DNA from: Adiantum capillus-veneris
Taxonomy: Eukaryota; Streptophyta; Polypodiopsida; Polypodiales; Pteridaceae
Reading direction: 5' to 3'
Assembly (NCBI GenBank): GCA_014529385.2
Contig: CM043971.1
Location: forward strand, 26,947,769 to 27,011,768
Length of the DNA stretch: 64,000 bases
Shown: positions 19,484 to 30,246 of the stretch, piece by piece
How positions within the stretch are numbered: position 1 is the first letter of the stretch
How the letters are laid out: every line of letters begins with the position of its first letter
Translations under genes and position numbers: made by a program
Notes under the pieces: generated by a model
The model's input: only the letters and a program-made list of their open reading frames with translations
Database searches by the model: none
What the model was told of the DNA's origin: nothing

Positions 19484-19528
19484 CTGTGGGTTTTTCCCTT
19501 GATCCCCCAAGGGTTTTTTCATCCACAG
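19484..19528 (+). other. Two-tier hairpin before the 3' LTR of NA-2
   Basis: CTGTGG/CCACAG outer stem (19484-19489, 19523-19528), CCCTTG/CAAGGG inner stem (19496-19501, 19508-19513), loop ATCCCC. A polypurine-like stretch ATTTGAGCGGGGG (19541-19553) and the 3' LTR follow. Confidence 0.85.
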
Positions 19529-19553
19529 TTAGGGACCCTTATTTGAGCGGGGG

Positions 19554-19695
19554 TGTTGAGCTTATATGTGAAGCTACTCAATATATGGCTTCTCTATATA
19601 TGGCACCCAGGTCCCCTCTATATATACATCATCTCATGTGTGTATTCTACACACTTTGGGGTTCTACTTCTGTGTTCTCTCCTTCTCTCTCAACA
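19554..19695 (+). repeat. 3' LTR of NA-2
   Basis: 142 bp, identical by eye to 17129-17270. Confidence 0.92.
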
Positions 19696-19700
19696 TCCTT

Positions 19701-20240
19701 GATACGGTGAAGGACTCCTCTTATGATAACATTGTTACTATTCTCTCTAATAAAGATGGTCTTGATTTTGACCAAGCTTGCATGTCTTTAGTTGAATACT
19801 CTCAACGTTAAGAACGACGTAATGCTGGTCATGATACAACTATGATTTCACAAGACGAGACTAAGTCACAACAGATGGAACGTGTTTTTTATGCTCAAAG
19901 GCGTCCATTTCAAAGAGGAAATCGCAGAGGTGGCCGTCGTGGTAATATTTTTTTTCATCTCAAATTTCCTAGTAAGCAATGTTCTTACTGCAACAGAAAT
20001 GGCCATACTAAAGATGATTGTTGGGCACGTCAATATGATGAAGAACACAATATTACTACGAAACAACCACGTTTATCTAGAGACTCTGCTTCTTCTTCTT
20101 GTGAATATTGTGGACGATCTGATCATCCCACTTATATGTACTATAAGCGTCGATTCGACACAGATCGTAATAGAGCATATGCTACTGAACATCGAAACAA
20201 CATTGTACCAGAAACAAGCTGCGTCCTATGTTCAATTGAT
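19701..20240 (+). pseudogene. Gag of copia-1, second part, with two zinc knuckles
   Basis: Continues the gag frame after NA-2 (LDTVKDSSYDN), with an in-frame TAA near 19809 (SQR-stop-ERR). An Arg/Gly basic patch (RRPFQRGNRRGGRRG) precedes a first CCHC knuckle, CSYCNRNGHTKDDCW, and a second one, CEYCGRSDHPTYMYYK, in which the last Cys is Tyr (copia fragments elsewhere read MCYK). It then passes without a break into the protease. Confidence 0.85.
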
Positions 20241-20744
20241 CCAGGAAGAATACTTCATGTATGTGATGGTTCACGTTTTATTGTTGATTCTGGTGCTACA
20301 GGAAATATGACATATCAGTCTAAGTAGCTCCATAACTATCATCCACTACAAGTTCAATGCGTTGTTTATCTTGCTGATGATACCACTTGTCAAGTAAAGG
20401 GTATTGGAGATTTATATCTTGGTACCTTATCTTCTTCCACTCGAATTTTACAAGGAGTATTACATGTACCAGATCTTCAACGTAATCTTCTTTCAGTTGC
20501 TAGACTTGTTGATCTTGGTCTCTTTGTTGGATTTGATCATACCAAATGCCAAATTGAGAAAGATGGACAGACTATAGCCACTGCTCCTCGAAACGGTAAT
20601 TTGTTTGAACTCTCTCTCAATGATGTTGTAGAAAATGTTGTTACTGCTCCAGGTGATCATGATTGCAAAGTATGGCATCACCGTTTTGCTCATGCTGATT
20701 TCTCAAAACTCCTTGATCTTTAGCATCGTGATCTTGTTCATGGC
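20241..20744 (+). pseudogene. Protease and pre-integrase region of copia-1
   Basis: FIVDSGATGNMT at about 20277-20312 is the copia aspartic protease active site. A TAG at about 20325 interrupts it, after which YLADDTTCQVKGIGDLYL and LHVPDLQRNLLSVARL complete the fold. The GAG-pre-integrase zinc part follows (WHHRFAHADFSKLLDL), with a TAG near 20721 before HRDLVHGMDL and CEFCALGKHNRKPF. Only the stops separate it from an intact domain. Confidence 0.82.
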
Positions 20745-22385
20745 ATGGATCTTAAATATCATCCCCATATGGGAATTTGTGAGTTTTGTGCTCTTGGGAA
20801 ACATAACCGTAAACCCTTTCCTCTTTCTAATACAACTCATTCTCATGACATATTGGGTCTTGTTCATACTGATATATGTGGACCTCTACCTTCTTCGAGA
20901 TCACAATATCGCTACTTCATTAATTTCATTGATGACTTCTCATGGTATACGACTGTATTTATACTTAGACAAAAATCTGAGGCCTTATCTGTTTTCAAAC
21001 AATTCCACAAGGCTACGGAACTTCAAACTGGTCGTCGTCTTAAGAAGCTTTGTAGTGACAATGGAGGCGAATATGTTTCTCAAGAGTTTGTGAATTATTG
21101 TGTTGACAGTGGAATTCATCATGAACACACTATTCCATATTCACCTCAGCAGAACGGCGTTGCTGAACGAAAGAATCGCACTATTCTCAATGCTGTAAGA
21201 TGTATGCTGATTCATTCTGGTTTATCTCGTGTTTTCTGGGCTGAAGCTACTTTGACATCAGTTTTTATTCAGAATCATCTTCCTACTACTGCACCCTCTG
21301 GTAAGATACCCATCACAACATGGATAGGTGACATTCCTTATGTATCTCATTTCAGAACCTTTGGATGTATTGCTTATATTCATGTTCCCAAAGAAACACG
21401 AACAAAGCTTGATGCTCCTGGTCTTAAAGTTATTTTTATTGGATATTCTGACACTTCCAAAGGCTACAAATTCTATGACCCTTCCTCCAAGAAAGTAATT
21501 GTGAATCGTGATGCTACTTTTAACGAACAGCTTATGGGAGGTTTATGGTCCATGGATGATTCTGATGATACTAAATCATTGCTTCAAGCTTTTCCATTTC
21601 TTTCAGATGATGAAACTCTTCCTATAGAGAAACTTTCCTCTTCACAACCATCCATTCCGAATGCTACCAATGATGATATTGATATTTTTGTTGATCTGCC
21701 TATTGATTTTGAACATGGCTCATGTCATGTTTATGATGATGATATTGTTGATAATGCTTTTTCTACTTCTGAAGATCCCGTTACTTATGATGAAGCTATC
21801 TCTTCACCACAAAAGGATCAATGGAAAGAAGCTATGGAAGCAGAGTACGATTCTCTTATCTCTAAAGGTACATGGATACTAACTGAATTACCTCCTGGGT
21901 GTACAACTATTAAGTGTAAGTGGGTGTATAAGACAAAAGTAAAAGCAGATGGATCTTTTGACAAGTTCAAGGCACGTTTAGTTGCAAAAGGTTACTCCCA
22001 AGTAGCTGGTGTTGATTATCAAGAGACCTTTTCATTGGCATTTGCTGTTCAATTTGATTTAGAAGCTCATCAAATGGATGTGCGAACTGCTTTTCTTAAT
22101 GGTGACTTGGAAGAGGAAATTTATATGGAACAACCAGAAGGGTTTGCTATTCCAGGTAAAGAAGACCTTGTTGCTCAACTCCATAAGGCACAATATGGTC
22201 TCAAACAAGATTCGCGAGCCTGGTATACAAAATTTGATCTTTTTCTCACCTCTAAAGGATTCATCTCTTGCTCTTCAGACCCCAACTTATACATAAAACG
22301 CCAAGGTAGCAATTTTGTGATTCTTGCTCTTTATGTAGATGATACCATCCTTGTTTCCAATGATTTAGGATTTATTCAGCAAGTG
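20745..22385 (+). pseudogene. Integrase and truncated RT of copia-1
   Basis: One open frame of about 545 copia codons. Integrase residues 1-200 carry all three catalytic acids: HTDICGP, CSDNGGEY, and the Glu in NGVAERKN. A linker leads to RT: WKEAMEAEYDSL, KCKWVYKTKVKADGS, KARLVAKGYSQ, then YQETFS joined to LAFAVQFDLEAH with about 12 residues missing (copia-2 keeps them). DVRTAFLNGDLEEEIYM and LALYVDDTILVSND show the palm with both catalytic aspartates. Copia sequence stops at about 22385; the rest of the frame (to 22556) is unrelated. Confidence 0.87.
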
Positions 22386-22860
22386 TTGTTTCTATGGCTT
22401 GAATACACCCTCGTCATTGGTGAAATGGTTGTTATTGTCTTATTTCACCCTCATCGCCATTGGTGCTATGGTTGTTATCGTCCTATTGCACCCTCGTCAT
22501 CATTCTCGTCAGTAGGGATTTGGCAGTTGTTACTATGCAGCACTAATGTTTTGTAGCATTTGTGTGTTGTCTTGTGTTTATGTGCGCACACTGCATTCTT
22601 GTTATATATACACGTGGCATCATTATTTGTTTCTCTGTCTTCTGTAGAGCGGCGTCGCAAACTGTCTCTAAGGAAAATGTGATGTGATTTTTTCCAACCT
22701 TTACATCTCAATATGTTTCTTGAGTTGCTGTTGTCAAGAGGATAAAAATCACATCAAGCAACCCACACTTATGCTATATATAGCTACGAGTCCTCACTAT
22801 ATATGTGTTCTCAGTGTTTGGGGCTTGCAAATGATTGTGTCATGTGAGCTAGCCCTTGGC
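22386..22860 (+). mobile_element. 3' fragment of a non-autonomous (NA) element fused to copia-1
   Basis: Starts with a TGGTGCTATGGTTGTTATCG-type degenerate repeat also found at 27700-27930, then the GC-rich block (22646-22686), the ACATCTCAATATGTTTCTTGAG segment shared with NA-1 and NA-4, and a partial type-3 LTR (about 22771-22850, CACACTTATGCTATATATAG). The hairpin and tract are missing. It has no coding potential apart from chance extension of the copia frame. Confidence 0.7.
22646..22686 (+). other. Conserved GC-rich block (NA fragment)
   Basis: AGAGCGGCGTCGCAAACTG then TCTCTAAGGAAAATGTGATG; two changes from NA-1. Confidence 0.82.
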
Positions 22861-22902
22861 TTCTTTATCGATTTGGTACACCTTGACCCGCCACGGATCA
22901 AG

Positions 22903-22913
22903 TGTTGAGATGT

Positions 22914-22998
<85 letters not shown>

Positions 22999-23093
22999 AG
23001 GTACGCTCCCAAAGACTGATTCATATTGAGGACAAGATACAAATATATAGGTGAGACCAAGTTGAGTAGAGTGAGCCATGTATAGCTCCAACA
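22903..23093 (-). repeat. Copia-type LTR, reversed, with GA expansion
   Basis: Runs TGTTGAGATGTAGACAG ... TATAGCTCCAACA. It contains a (GA)n tract at 22922-22997 in place of the short CT-rich tract of the copia-1 LTR. No matching 5-bp flanks are seen (TCAAG versus ACTTG), so it is probably not a clean solo LTR. Confidence 0.78.
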
Positions 23094-23217
23094 ACTTGTT
23101 TTTGGTACAATATTATTTCAATGTTCAATAGCATATGCTCTATTACGATCAGTGTCGAATCGACCCTTATAGCACATATGAGTGGGATGATCAGATCGTC
23201 CATAATATTCACAAGAC
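23094..23217 (-). pseudogene. Copia gag fragment (second zinc knuckle) between two LTRs
   Basis: The minus strand encodes CEYYGRSDHPTHMCYK (the first knuckle Cys pair is CEYY) followed by RFDTDRNRAYAIEH, matching copia-1 gag at 20099-20200. It is fused on one side to the CT tract of the LTR at 23218-23392 and abuts another LTR on the other. The CT-rich start of the matching gag segment suggests joining through microhomology. Confidence 0.82.
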
Positions 23218-23219
23218 GA

Positions 23220-23282
<63 letters not shown>

Positions 23283-23392
23283 CAAGAGACACATCATATA
23301 TGCTCCCAAAGACTGATTTATATTGAGGACAATATATAAATTTATATATGTGAGACCAAGTTGAGTAGAGTGAGCCATATATAGCTCCAACA
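23218..23392 (-). repeat. Copia-type LTR, reversed, with GA expansion
   Basis: Carries (GA)n at 23221-23278 and ends GAGCCATATATAGCTCCAACA. Followed (in plus direction) by the polypurine stretch and hairpin of a copia 3' region, so it is a 3' LTR on the minus strand, truncated at its U5 end within the GA tract. Confidence 0.8.
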
Positions 23393-23640
23393 CCCCCACT
23401 CAAACAAAGGTCTCTAGCTTTGGATTAAAAAACCCTTGGGAAGAGTTCAAGGGAAAAACCCAAGCCCCTATACAAATGTGAAAATATGAACCAACGATGA
23501 TGATGTGAAAGTGAATTGTGTATCTATGTTTAGATATACAAGTGACTAAGAGCTCACTGTGTGCAAGTGTGGAGCGTGCATAGTGCATGGTACCTATATG
23601 ATTACAATATCATATGTACAAGGCTATCATAATAGCAGAT
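23393..23640 (-). other. 3' untranslated region of a copia element with hairpin
   Basis: Holds the polypurine stretch (CCCCCACTCAAAC on plus) and the hairpin at 23418-23464 (outer CTTTGG with CCCAAG, inner CCCTTG with CAAGGG, 9-nt loop). Closely similar to 46081-46329 of copia-2. Confidence 0.78.
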
Positions 23641-23828
23641 AAGCTAATCTAGAAAGAGTGAGGCTGAAGCAACTCCAAGCTCCGAGCGTAAGAGGATGAA
23701 GCTTGACTCGTTGAGCCATTTGGTATGAATGTTTGCAATAATCTGGTCACTTGGAGAGTGTTCAACCATTATGGTGCTTTTGTGTACTTCATTCCAAACA
23801 AAATGATAATGCACCACAATGTACTTTT
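23641..23828 (-). pseudogene. C-terminal RNase H fragment of a copia element
   Basis: Matches 46330-46515 of copia-2, the end of RNase H (region of HCPSDQMIADILTKVF), with frame damage. It ends abruptly at about 23828 where NA-family sequence starts. Confidence 0.75.
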
Positions 23829-24090
23829 AGACGGTTCACGATGTTACTTGATGCTACTTGCTGTGATTTTAATGTTGTAATCAGTAGCAGTAATCATGAT
23901 CATGGATTTAGGTACCATGGCATTAGAAACACTTTCAACAAGTCAAATAAAAACTTTAAAATAGTAATCAGCATCATGGATTTGCATACCATGGCCTCAG
24001 AGACTCTTTCAACAGATCAAATTAAAAATTAAAAATATTAATTATCATCATGGCTCTACGTACCATGGCATGAGAGACGTTGTAGGGAAA
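23829..24090 (-). mobile_element. NA-family internal fragment, reversed
   Basis: Begins with a partial GC-rich block (AGACGGTTCACGATG) and contains three units of the CATGATCATGG / TACCATGGCAT repeat seen in NA-1, in reverse orientation. No LTR attached. Confidence 0.65.
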
Positions 24091-25586
24091 CAAGCAAACT
24101 GAAACACCTCTATAGCGATGTCACCCAAGATCGTCGAAAGAGAACTACAAGACACAAAAGCTTTTCACAATCCCTTTGAAACACCACAAGTCTAGATGGA
24201 GTAGTCCCCTTGGGAAACTACTTCCCGATTTAGATACAAGTTTCCAGTTATATGCGCTTTCCAAGTCCTATCGAAGTTCGTCCTGATAAAAATACTTGAT
24301 GCAAGTGAGGGTCTCTACCGCTATCCTACCACCACTGAAGAAGCACAATGCTTGTGCGAAATCTCCTCGCAGGGAAAACATAGCCAGTCACCGTCACCCT
24401 TGTGACATAGTCCTCAACTACGTCGCTGCTAGGGTTGTCACGTTGAAGACTACATGCAACTTAGGGTCTTGTTCCCGATCAATCATCTTCTTTAACTCCA
24501 CCATATTCGTGGCTACTGTTGATCTTCCTTTCAAAATCTCCATTTCCACTATTATTCTTAGATGACCTAATTATCTTGTTCATCTGTATTGAATATATTC
24601 GTTAATTTCTTTCAAACTATATTTTTTAAGTTTTCAAAGTCTAATCTGTCTCAAAAAATTGATTCTTAGCACATATTGAAAATACAAAAAAGGAATGGAT
24701 TTGAAGTTTGGAAACCGTCTCCTCATTCATGATTTCTCTCTCTCACGGACAAGCATCTATACAACTCAACAATTTAAGTTTCATTCTTATTTTTATAGGA
24801 TTGTATCTCTCTCACCTATATTTGTTGATTGTTCTCATCATAGGATCTAAGGAATCTTATAACATACAATCAATCATGTGATTGTAATGAGTTTGAACTG
24901 GTGCTATGCATAGCATAACTCTTATCCTTGTTGTTTTCTATTAACGCTAGCCATCTCAAAGAGGATATTAGATTGCCTTCACAAAGAAAAGTTATTCAAG
25001 GTATGTTTCTAGTAATATGGACTTTTTAATGGTTGGTGTTAAACATCCATCAGAAGTACTTCATCAACTTATGGTGGAAAAATGATATTCTTATTTCACC
25101 ATCGTGTTACTACTGTTGGCTTTCTACTAACTTGTATCATCGAACTAGTAGGAGACATTGTGGATGTATCTTTGTGTCCACAATCTCTGTTCTCCACTTG
25201 GGGTGTTCACCATTAAGTACCCTCCTATATAACGTGCATTCACGGGGTATTAAAAAAACCCCTCTTTTAATATGTTTGAATGAATAAAATGACCCCTTAT
25301 TCTATAAAATTTTCTCAAAACTGAATATAAAGACACTTTATTTTAATGTATCTCTTGTACATTGACTAAAATTGTTGCATTTTAAATTCCTCCTTTTGAA
25401 CTCATGTTATACATTAACATGATTACATAGTGCACCCTCCGATAGGTCATAAAGCATGTTTAAAATACAAGTAAATATATCCTTATTCTGAATCTTCACT
25501 CTCATGTGTAACTAAGGAATAGTAGTGTGTTGCTTCCAAACAAAATCAATGTACATAAATAAATATATCTTTAGGTGCTACAGAAT
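24091..25586. other. No gene recognised
   Basis: About 1.5 kb of AT-rich sequence with only short ORFs on both strands; the longest plus one, 24296-24565, has 89 codons and no recognisable motif. No LTR end, primer site or tandem repeat is seen. Confidence 0.45.
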
Positions 25587-25748
25587 TGTTGGAGCTATAT
25601 AGAGAGCCCACACTTATGCTATATATAGCTAAGAGTCCCCACTATATATGTGTACTCAGTGTGTGCTCTACACACACTTTGGGGATTGCAGGTGATTGTG
25701 TCATCACTCTCTCTTCTCCCTCGTCTTGTGTCGCTTCTATCTTCAACA
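25587..25748 (+). repeat. 5' LTR of NA-3 (type 3)
   Basis: TGTTGGAGCTATATAGAGAG ... CTATCTTCAACA. Matches the reversed LTR at 50546-50710 and the partial one at 22771. Contains CTATATATAGC and CCACTATATATGTG segments. Confidence 0.85.
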
Positions 25749-27569
25749 TGGTATCAAAGATCTTCTCATCCACTAGATGGTGCTGTCCTCGTTGAGTAGA
25801 CGGTCGACCTTTTCTCAACCCGATTCATAAATCGCACTTCTATGATTTATAGTCATATTTTGGTTTGTTGAATGAGAGACACTTTATTTATTCTTGAAGT
25901 TGGTGTTTAGTGCGTGAGCATGGACGTGCTAACTTTCTGAGAAATATATCCTCCTAGCATCCCCACAACTAGATACGTAGACACCTAGAAAGGATCCCCT
26001 TTGAGAGGATGAAACTAAGCATGAATCTGTTCTAGGTTTTGTAACTAGTTCTATTGATGAGCGTGTATAGTTATGGTATATGGTTTTGCAACTAGTTAAG
26101 TTCGTGCTTGTCCTAGGAGCAATAGGCATCTCAAACCTATGTGATACAATTATGAGCTTAAGAATATTGTGACATACAAGTATTTACAGTCAACTGGACT
26201 ATGTGCACCCTCTTTGCTCGTGAGCGATATTATTTTAGGTGTTGCACGGAGGTGTTGACTTCTTGCTGGCGACTTTAAGACCTAAGGGAGTCGTTCTCTT
26301 CAGTGAGCAGAGGTGGCGAAAAAAGAAGTCAAAGTGTCCGGCCCTCTTGCTACCCACTCTATATTTGAGTGATGCCAAAACTAGAGCATGAATAATCTCT
26401 ATGTATCTAATTTCTCTATATTTGCTTGATGCCAGTACTAGAAACATAACGCTTTATATAGCTTAGATACGTAGCAACTTTTAATGTTGTTGGTATGCCT
26501 TCGTATGCCTTTTAATGTTGTTGGTATGCCTTCATATTACAGATTACTGTTGTTGGAACAGTCATCATCCCGGTGAGCCCATTGTGTTACATCTTGTTGT
26601 AGAATCCTTGTCGCCTATAATAATGCTAAAGCTACGAGATCGTACAACGACTACTACATCTTTCCCAACTCTGTTGCGATGAGAATGGAAATGCTTTAAG
26701 ATGCATTTGTACTTTCTTTCTTCAATATTTTTCTCAATCATAATCATCCCCCCTCCTATCATGAGGAGACATTGTGCCTCCTAAAGAGCCACCAAGCATG
26801 TCTACCGCTGCTCGTCGACAAAATCGCCCAGTGAAAATTGATGTAACCTTTGAAAACCAAAGTGTTGTTGACAACTTTTACTTTAGTCGAAGTTAGGTGA
26901 CATGTTTCGTGTGTAAAATCCCTGTTAAAAGCATTAATAGCCCTATTATTATTACTTTTCTTTATTTTAAATAGAATCCTATTTTTACTTTGATGCTATT
27001 TTAAGAGAATACAATGCACCGGGGGATAATATTATGGAGGTAGAGGGACACCTCTATTGCTTCATGAGAAGTACGCGATAACCATCGTCGGGCACTATTC
27101 TGTTGTGGATTTGACTTGCGGCTATAGTGGGTGCCCCATGCCGACTTCAGAGATTCATGTCTAGTCCTCTTGAGTCAATAAGCCTACTATTAGTGACCCA
27201 AAGACCTGAAAGGATTATTAACCTCCTCATTGAGTCGTCTTAAGTTGCATGAGCCTCAACGTTTTTTTTTGCAATTTTGCTATTTTTTTAAAAACAATCA
27301 TCACATCAAATTTGATAAGAAAAGATAATAGTGAGAGCCTTAAACGTTGTTTAACGAGCATTGTTTTTAAACTCATAAAAACGTCATCTGATGTGCATTA
27401 TTAAGTACATGATTGAATACTGCCTCATCATTGATACAGTTTGACACTTATTCTTTATACATCATGACTTTACTAATTCTTTTCTTGATGATGTGATAGA
27501 TCATCTTTCATTTATCAGGGATCATGGAGCCTCGTGTCTTGTGGCACAGATCTTCATTCTTATAATGGA

Positions 27570-27830
27570 TATTCCATGGAACTATGGTTGTGATCATCCT
27601 ATTCTACCCTTGTAATTGGTATTTCATAATCCTATCCTCTTATTGCACCCTCATCCTTGTTGGTTCTATGCTTGCATGCACCGTTGTCGTCATTGATGCT
27701 ATGGATTGAATACACCCTCGTCATTGGTGATATGGTTGCTATCGTCTTATTGCACCCTCATCGCCATTGGTGCATGCTATGGTTGTTATCGTCCTATTGC
27801 ACTCTCCTCATCATTGTCGTCAGTAGGGAT
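27570..27830 (+). repeat. Degenerate ~50-bp repeats in NA-3
   Basis: Recurring CTATTGCACCCTCRTC, ATTGGTG and CTATGGTTG motifs at 45-60 bp spacing, about five copies; the last two are shared with 22400-22500. Confidence 0.6.
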
Positions 27831-27939
27831 TTGGCAGTTGTGACTATGCAACACTAATATTTTGTAGCATTTGTGTGTCGTCTTGTGTTTATGTGTGCAC
27901 ATTTCATTCTTGTCATATGTACACGTGGGGAAAATTTTC

Positions 27940-28685
27940 CTGATGGGGGAAATGGGAGTGGAATCAAAAATCAGAAGAAGCAACCTCCACAACACTGGCA
28001 ACATGAATTTCTTGAAAGATCTCGAAGGCTAGGGTTGTACTTCCGATCTGAAGAGCAAGGACATCGGACATTTGAATGTCCAAACAAAGATATCGACAAG
28101 GCAGTGCAGGCCAAGATGGCTAAAATAGAGACCATCGATGAAGCGCATGATATAGGTAAGTCATCTGACCCTCCTTTGCGGTGTTTTACGTCTTCAGTGC
28201 GAAATCTGAAAGCTTCTGTGATCAAATTTGTAGGTAGAATCCAAGATCTGAAATTGAACTTCCTAATTGATTCGGGTAGCACACATTGCTTCTTGTCCAC
28301 AAAACTGGTAAGAAATTAAATATGAAATTAACTCACAAAATTAAAAGACCCGTGGAATTAGCCATTGGAAAGAAAAGTCTAACAAAAGGCCTAATTGAAA
28401 ATATATGTTTTTCTTTGAATGGTGAGAATCATAAAGGAAATTTTTATGTCATAGACATGGGGGTGCATGACGTAATTATTGGCATGGATTGGATGACTGA
28501 AAATCATGTCTTAATTGATTGCGAAGAAAGGAAAATCTCTTTTAAATCTTCAAACGAAAGTAGTCACACTATTCAAGAAGAGCAAAGAAATTGTAAGTCT
28601 ATTTTGATTTCCACCATGAAACTGAGAAGGGGGCTGAGACAAGGCTGTGATACCTTCTTAATATTCTTCGCAAACGAATTGCAAG
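27940..28685 (+). pseudogene. Gag end and protease of gypsy B
   Basis: The zinc knuckle is damaged: YFRSEEQGHRTFEC, where A has CFRCGEQGHQTFEC, so two metal ligands are lost. One frame (27873-28319) now runs from the knuckle into FLIDSGSTHCFL, so this stretch is less broken than in A. A frame change leads to the 28286-28717 frame with GMDWM. The knuckle loss is private to B. Confidence 0.8.
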
Positions 28686-29513
28686 ATGAACCTGAAAAGG
28701 GAAAGGGGGAAAATTGAGAATATGGATAACCTCCTTTATGAATTCAAGGATGTTTTTCCTGATGACCTGCCCGGTATGCCTCCTCCTAGATCATTAGAAC
28801 ATAGGATAGACCTTTACCTAAGATCTGAACCATACTCTAGAGCCCCTTATAGATTCAACATAGATGAACTTAAAGAACTAAAACTCCGACTTGATGACTT
28901 GCTAAAGAAAGGGTTAATCAAGCCTAGTGTATCCCCTTGGGGTAGCCTTGTTCTTTTCCAGAGGAAGAAGGATGGGACTTATAGACTCTGCATTGACTAC
29001 AGGGGGCTTAACAAACGAACCATCAAAAACAAATATCCCCTTCTGCACATCGGTGAGTTACTGAGTCAACTTAGCGGTGCGTGAGTATTTAAAGCTTGAC
29101 CTACAATCTGGATACCACCAGATCAGAATTAAAGAAGGAGATATTTTCAAAATTGCTTTTCGTACATGATATGGACACTTTGAGTTTACAGTTTTGGCTT
29201 TTGGTTGAACAATATCTTTCATCCATTTCTTGATGACTTTATTATGGTATTTTTGGATGACATCTTTGTTTATTCTAAGAATGAAAAGGATCATGAATTG
29301 CATCTAAGGAAAACTCTTGAAGTACTGCGTGAACATCAATTGTATGCCAAGCTGAGTAAGTGTTTCTTTGCCAAAGAGAAAATTGTATATCTGGGGAGGG
29401 TAATTTCAAAAGAGGGCATTCATATTGATCCTGATAAAGTCAAGGCAATTGTGGAGGCCAACACCCAAAACCGTGAGGGATGTGAGGAGCTTTATGGGGT
29501 TAGCACAGTATGA
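28686..29513 (+). pseudogene. Reverse transcriptase of gypsy B
   Basis: Same structure as A: fingers and palm frame 28686-29084, scrambled middle without SGYHQI in frame, then 29205-29513 with VFLDDIFVYS. Only scattered substitutions separate it from A. Confidence 0.82.
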
Positions 29514-30246
29514 ACAGGCTCATATTAAAGATTTTTCCAAGATTGCAAGCCCTTTAACTGAGTTAACAAAGAAAAACAAGGGTTTCTTTTGGTCTGGATC
29601 ATGTCAAACTGCTTTTGAAACATTGAAAATAAGGGTGGCTGAAAATTGTATATTGAAAATTGATGAACTTGGGAAACCTTTTGTGGTAGAATGCGATGCA
29701 AGTGGGGAGCAAATGGGATGTGTCTTGTGTCAAGAGGGGAGAGTTGTGGCCTATGAATCTAGGAAGTTTAGAAGACATCAAGTAAATTACCTTGTACATG
29801 ATTTGGAATTGGGAGCTGTTGTTTATGCATTGAAGCATTGGCGTCATTTGTTGCTTGGTGTGAAATTTGAATTAAAGACAGATCATCAGAGTTTAAAGTA
29901 CATTTTCACTCAACCATTGCTTAATAATAGGCAAAAGCGTTGGCTGCAACTACTATGTGAGTATGATTTTGATCTAAAATATTTGGCTGGGAAAGAGAAC
30001 AAGGTTGCCGATGCATTGAGTCGAAGTCCTATGTGTAATCCGGTTTCTGTGGTGCGTAGTGATTTAATTGATCAAGTCCGAGATGAAGTGAATAATGATC
30101 CTTTTTACTCTAACATTATTTCATTTTTGAACTCTCATGTGGGTGAAATGTTTGAGGGGAAGTTTCATTTGTATAAGGGTAACTTGTATTATAACGATCG
30201 CTTGTGTGTGTCTGCCAATTCTTCTTTAAAACATCAAATTCTCTAG
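29425..30246 (+). pseudogene. RNase H of gypsy B
   Basis: Open over 273 codons, including VECDASGEQ, LKTDHQSLKYIF (Gln codon where A has a stop) and KVADALSRSP. It ends at the stop that replaces the first integrase zinc ligand, as in A. Confidence 0.85.

Larger units (their letters stand above)
17129..19695 (+). mobile_element. Non-autonomous LTR retrotransposon NA-2, complete and young
   Basis: 2567 bp, flanked by TCCTT on both sides (17124-17128, 19696-19700). The two 142-bp LTRs (17129-17270, 19554-19695) look identical by eye. It has the tRNA-Met primer site (17271-17282) and polypurine stretch but no gag or pol. The interior consists largely of two different tandem arrays, a 171-182 bp one and a 43-bp one, followed by the GC-rich block and the two-tier hairpin. 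The identical LTRs mean a recent jump, so a helper must have been active recently. Confidence 0.93.
15703..22385 (+). mobile_element. Copia retrotransposon copia-1, 3' end lost
   Basis: 5' LTR (15703-15846), primer site, leader, gag (split by NA-2), protease, integrase and RT in the Ty1/copia order. It ends shortly after the RT YVDD motif at about 22385, where it is joined to the 3' portion of a non-autonomous element. RNase H and the 3' LTR are therefore missing. Coding lesions are few: in-frame stops near 19809, 20325 and 20720 and a short RT deletion. copia-2 (45940-50545) is the closest relative and supplies the missing RNase H in comparison. Confidence 0.88.
25587..27931 (+). mobile_element. 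Non-autonomous LTR element NA-3, truncated by duplication B
   Basis: Starts with a 162-bp type-3 LTR (25587-25748) and a mutated tRNA-Met primer site (TGGTATCAAAGA, 25749-25760). The interior has no gag or pol and ends in the repeat stretch shared with 22386-22616. At 27932 it is cut by the edge of duplication B, so the GC-rich block, hairpin and 3' LTR are absent. A short open stretch near 26770-26890 (PPKEPPSMSTAARRQNRPV) might be a captured gene scrap but was not identified. Confidence 0.7.

Noticed and set aside
22903-23093. Clean solo LTR
   Set aside because: Flanking 5-bp sequences (TCAAG, ACTTG) do not match and the LTR abuts a gag fragment.
22797-23399. Long minus-strand ORFs of Ser-Leu repeats (SLSLSL...) over GA tracts at 22.9, 23.2, 42.1, 45.9 and 50.5 kb
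   Set aside because: They are translations of (CT)n microsatellites within LTRs, with no independent coding signal.
24296-24565. Host gene in 24.1-25.6 kb
   Set aside because: Longest ORF has 89 codons, no motif, no neighbouring exon-like frame.
26770-26890. Captured gene exon (PPKEPPSMSTAARRQNRPV...)
   Set aside because: Only about 40 codons, no recognisable family; mentioned under NA-3 but not called.
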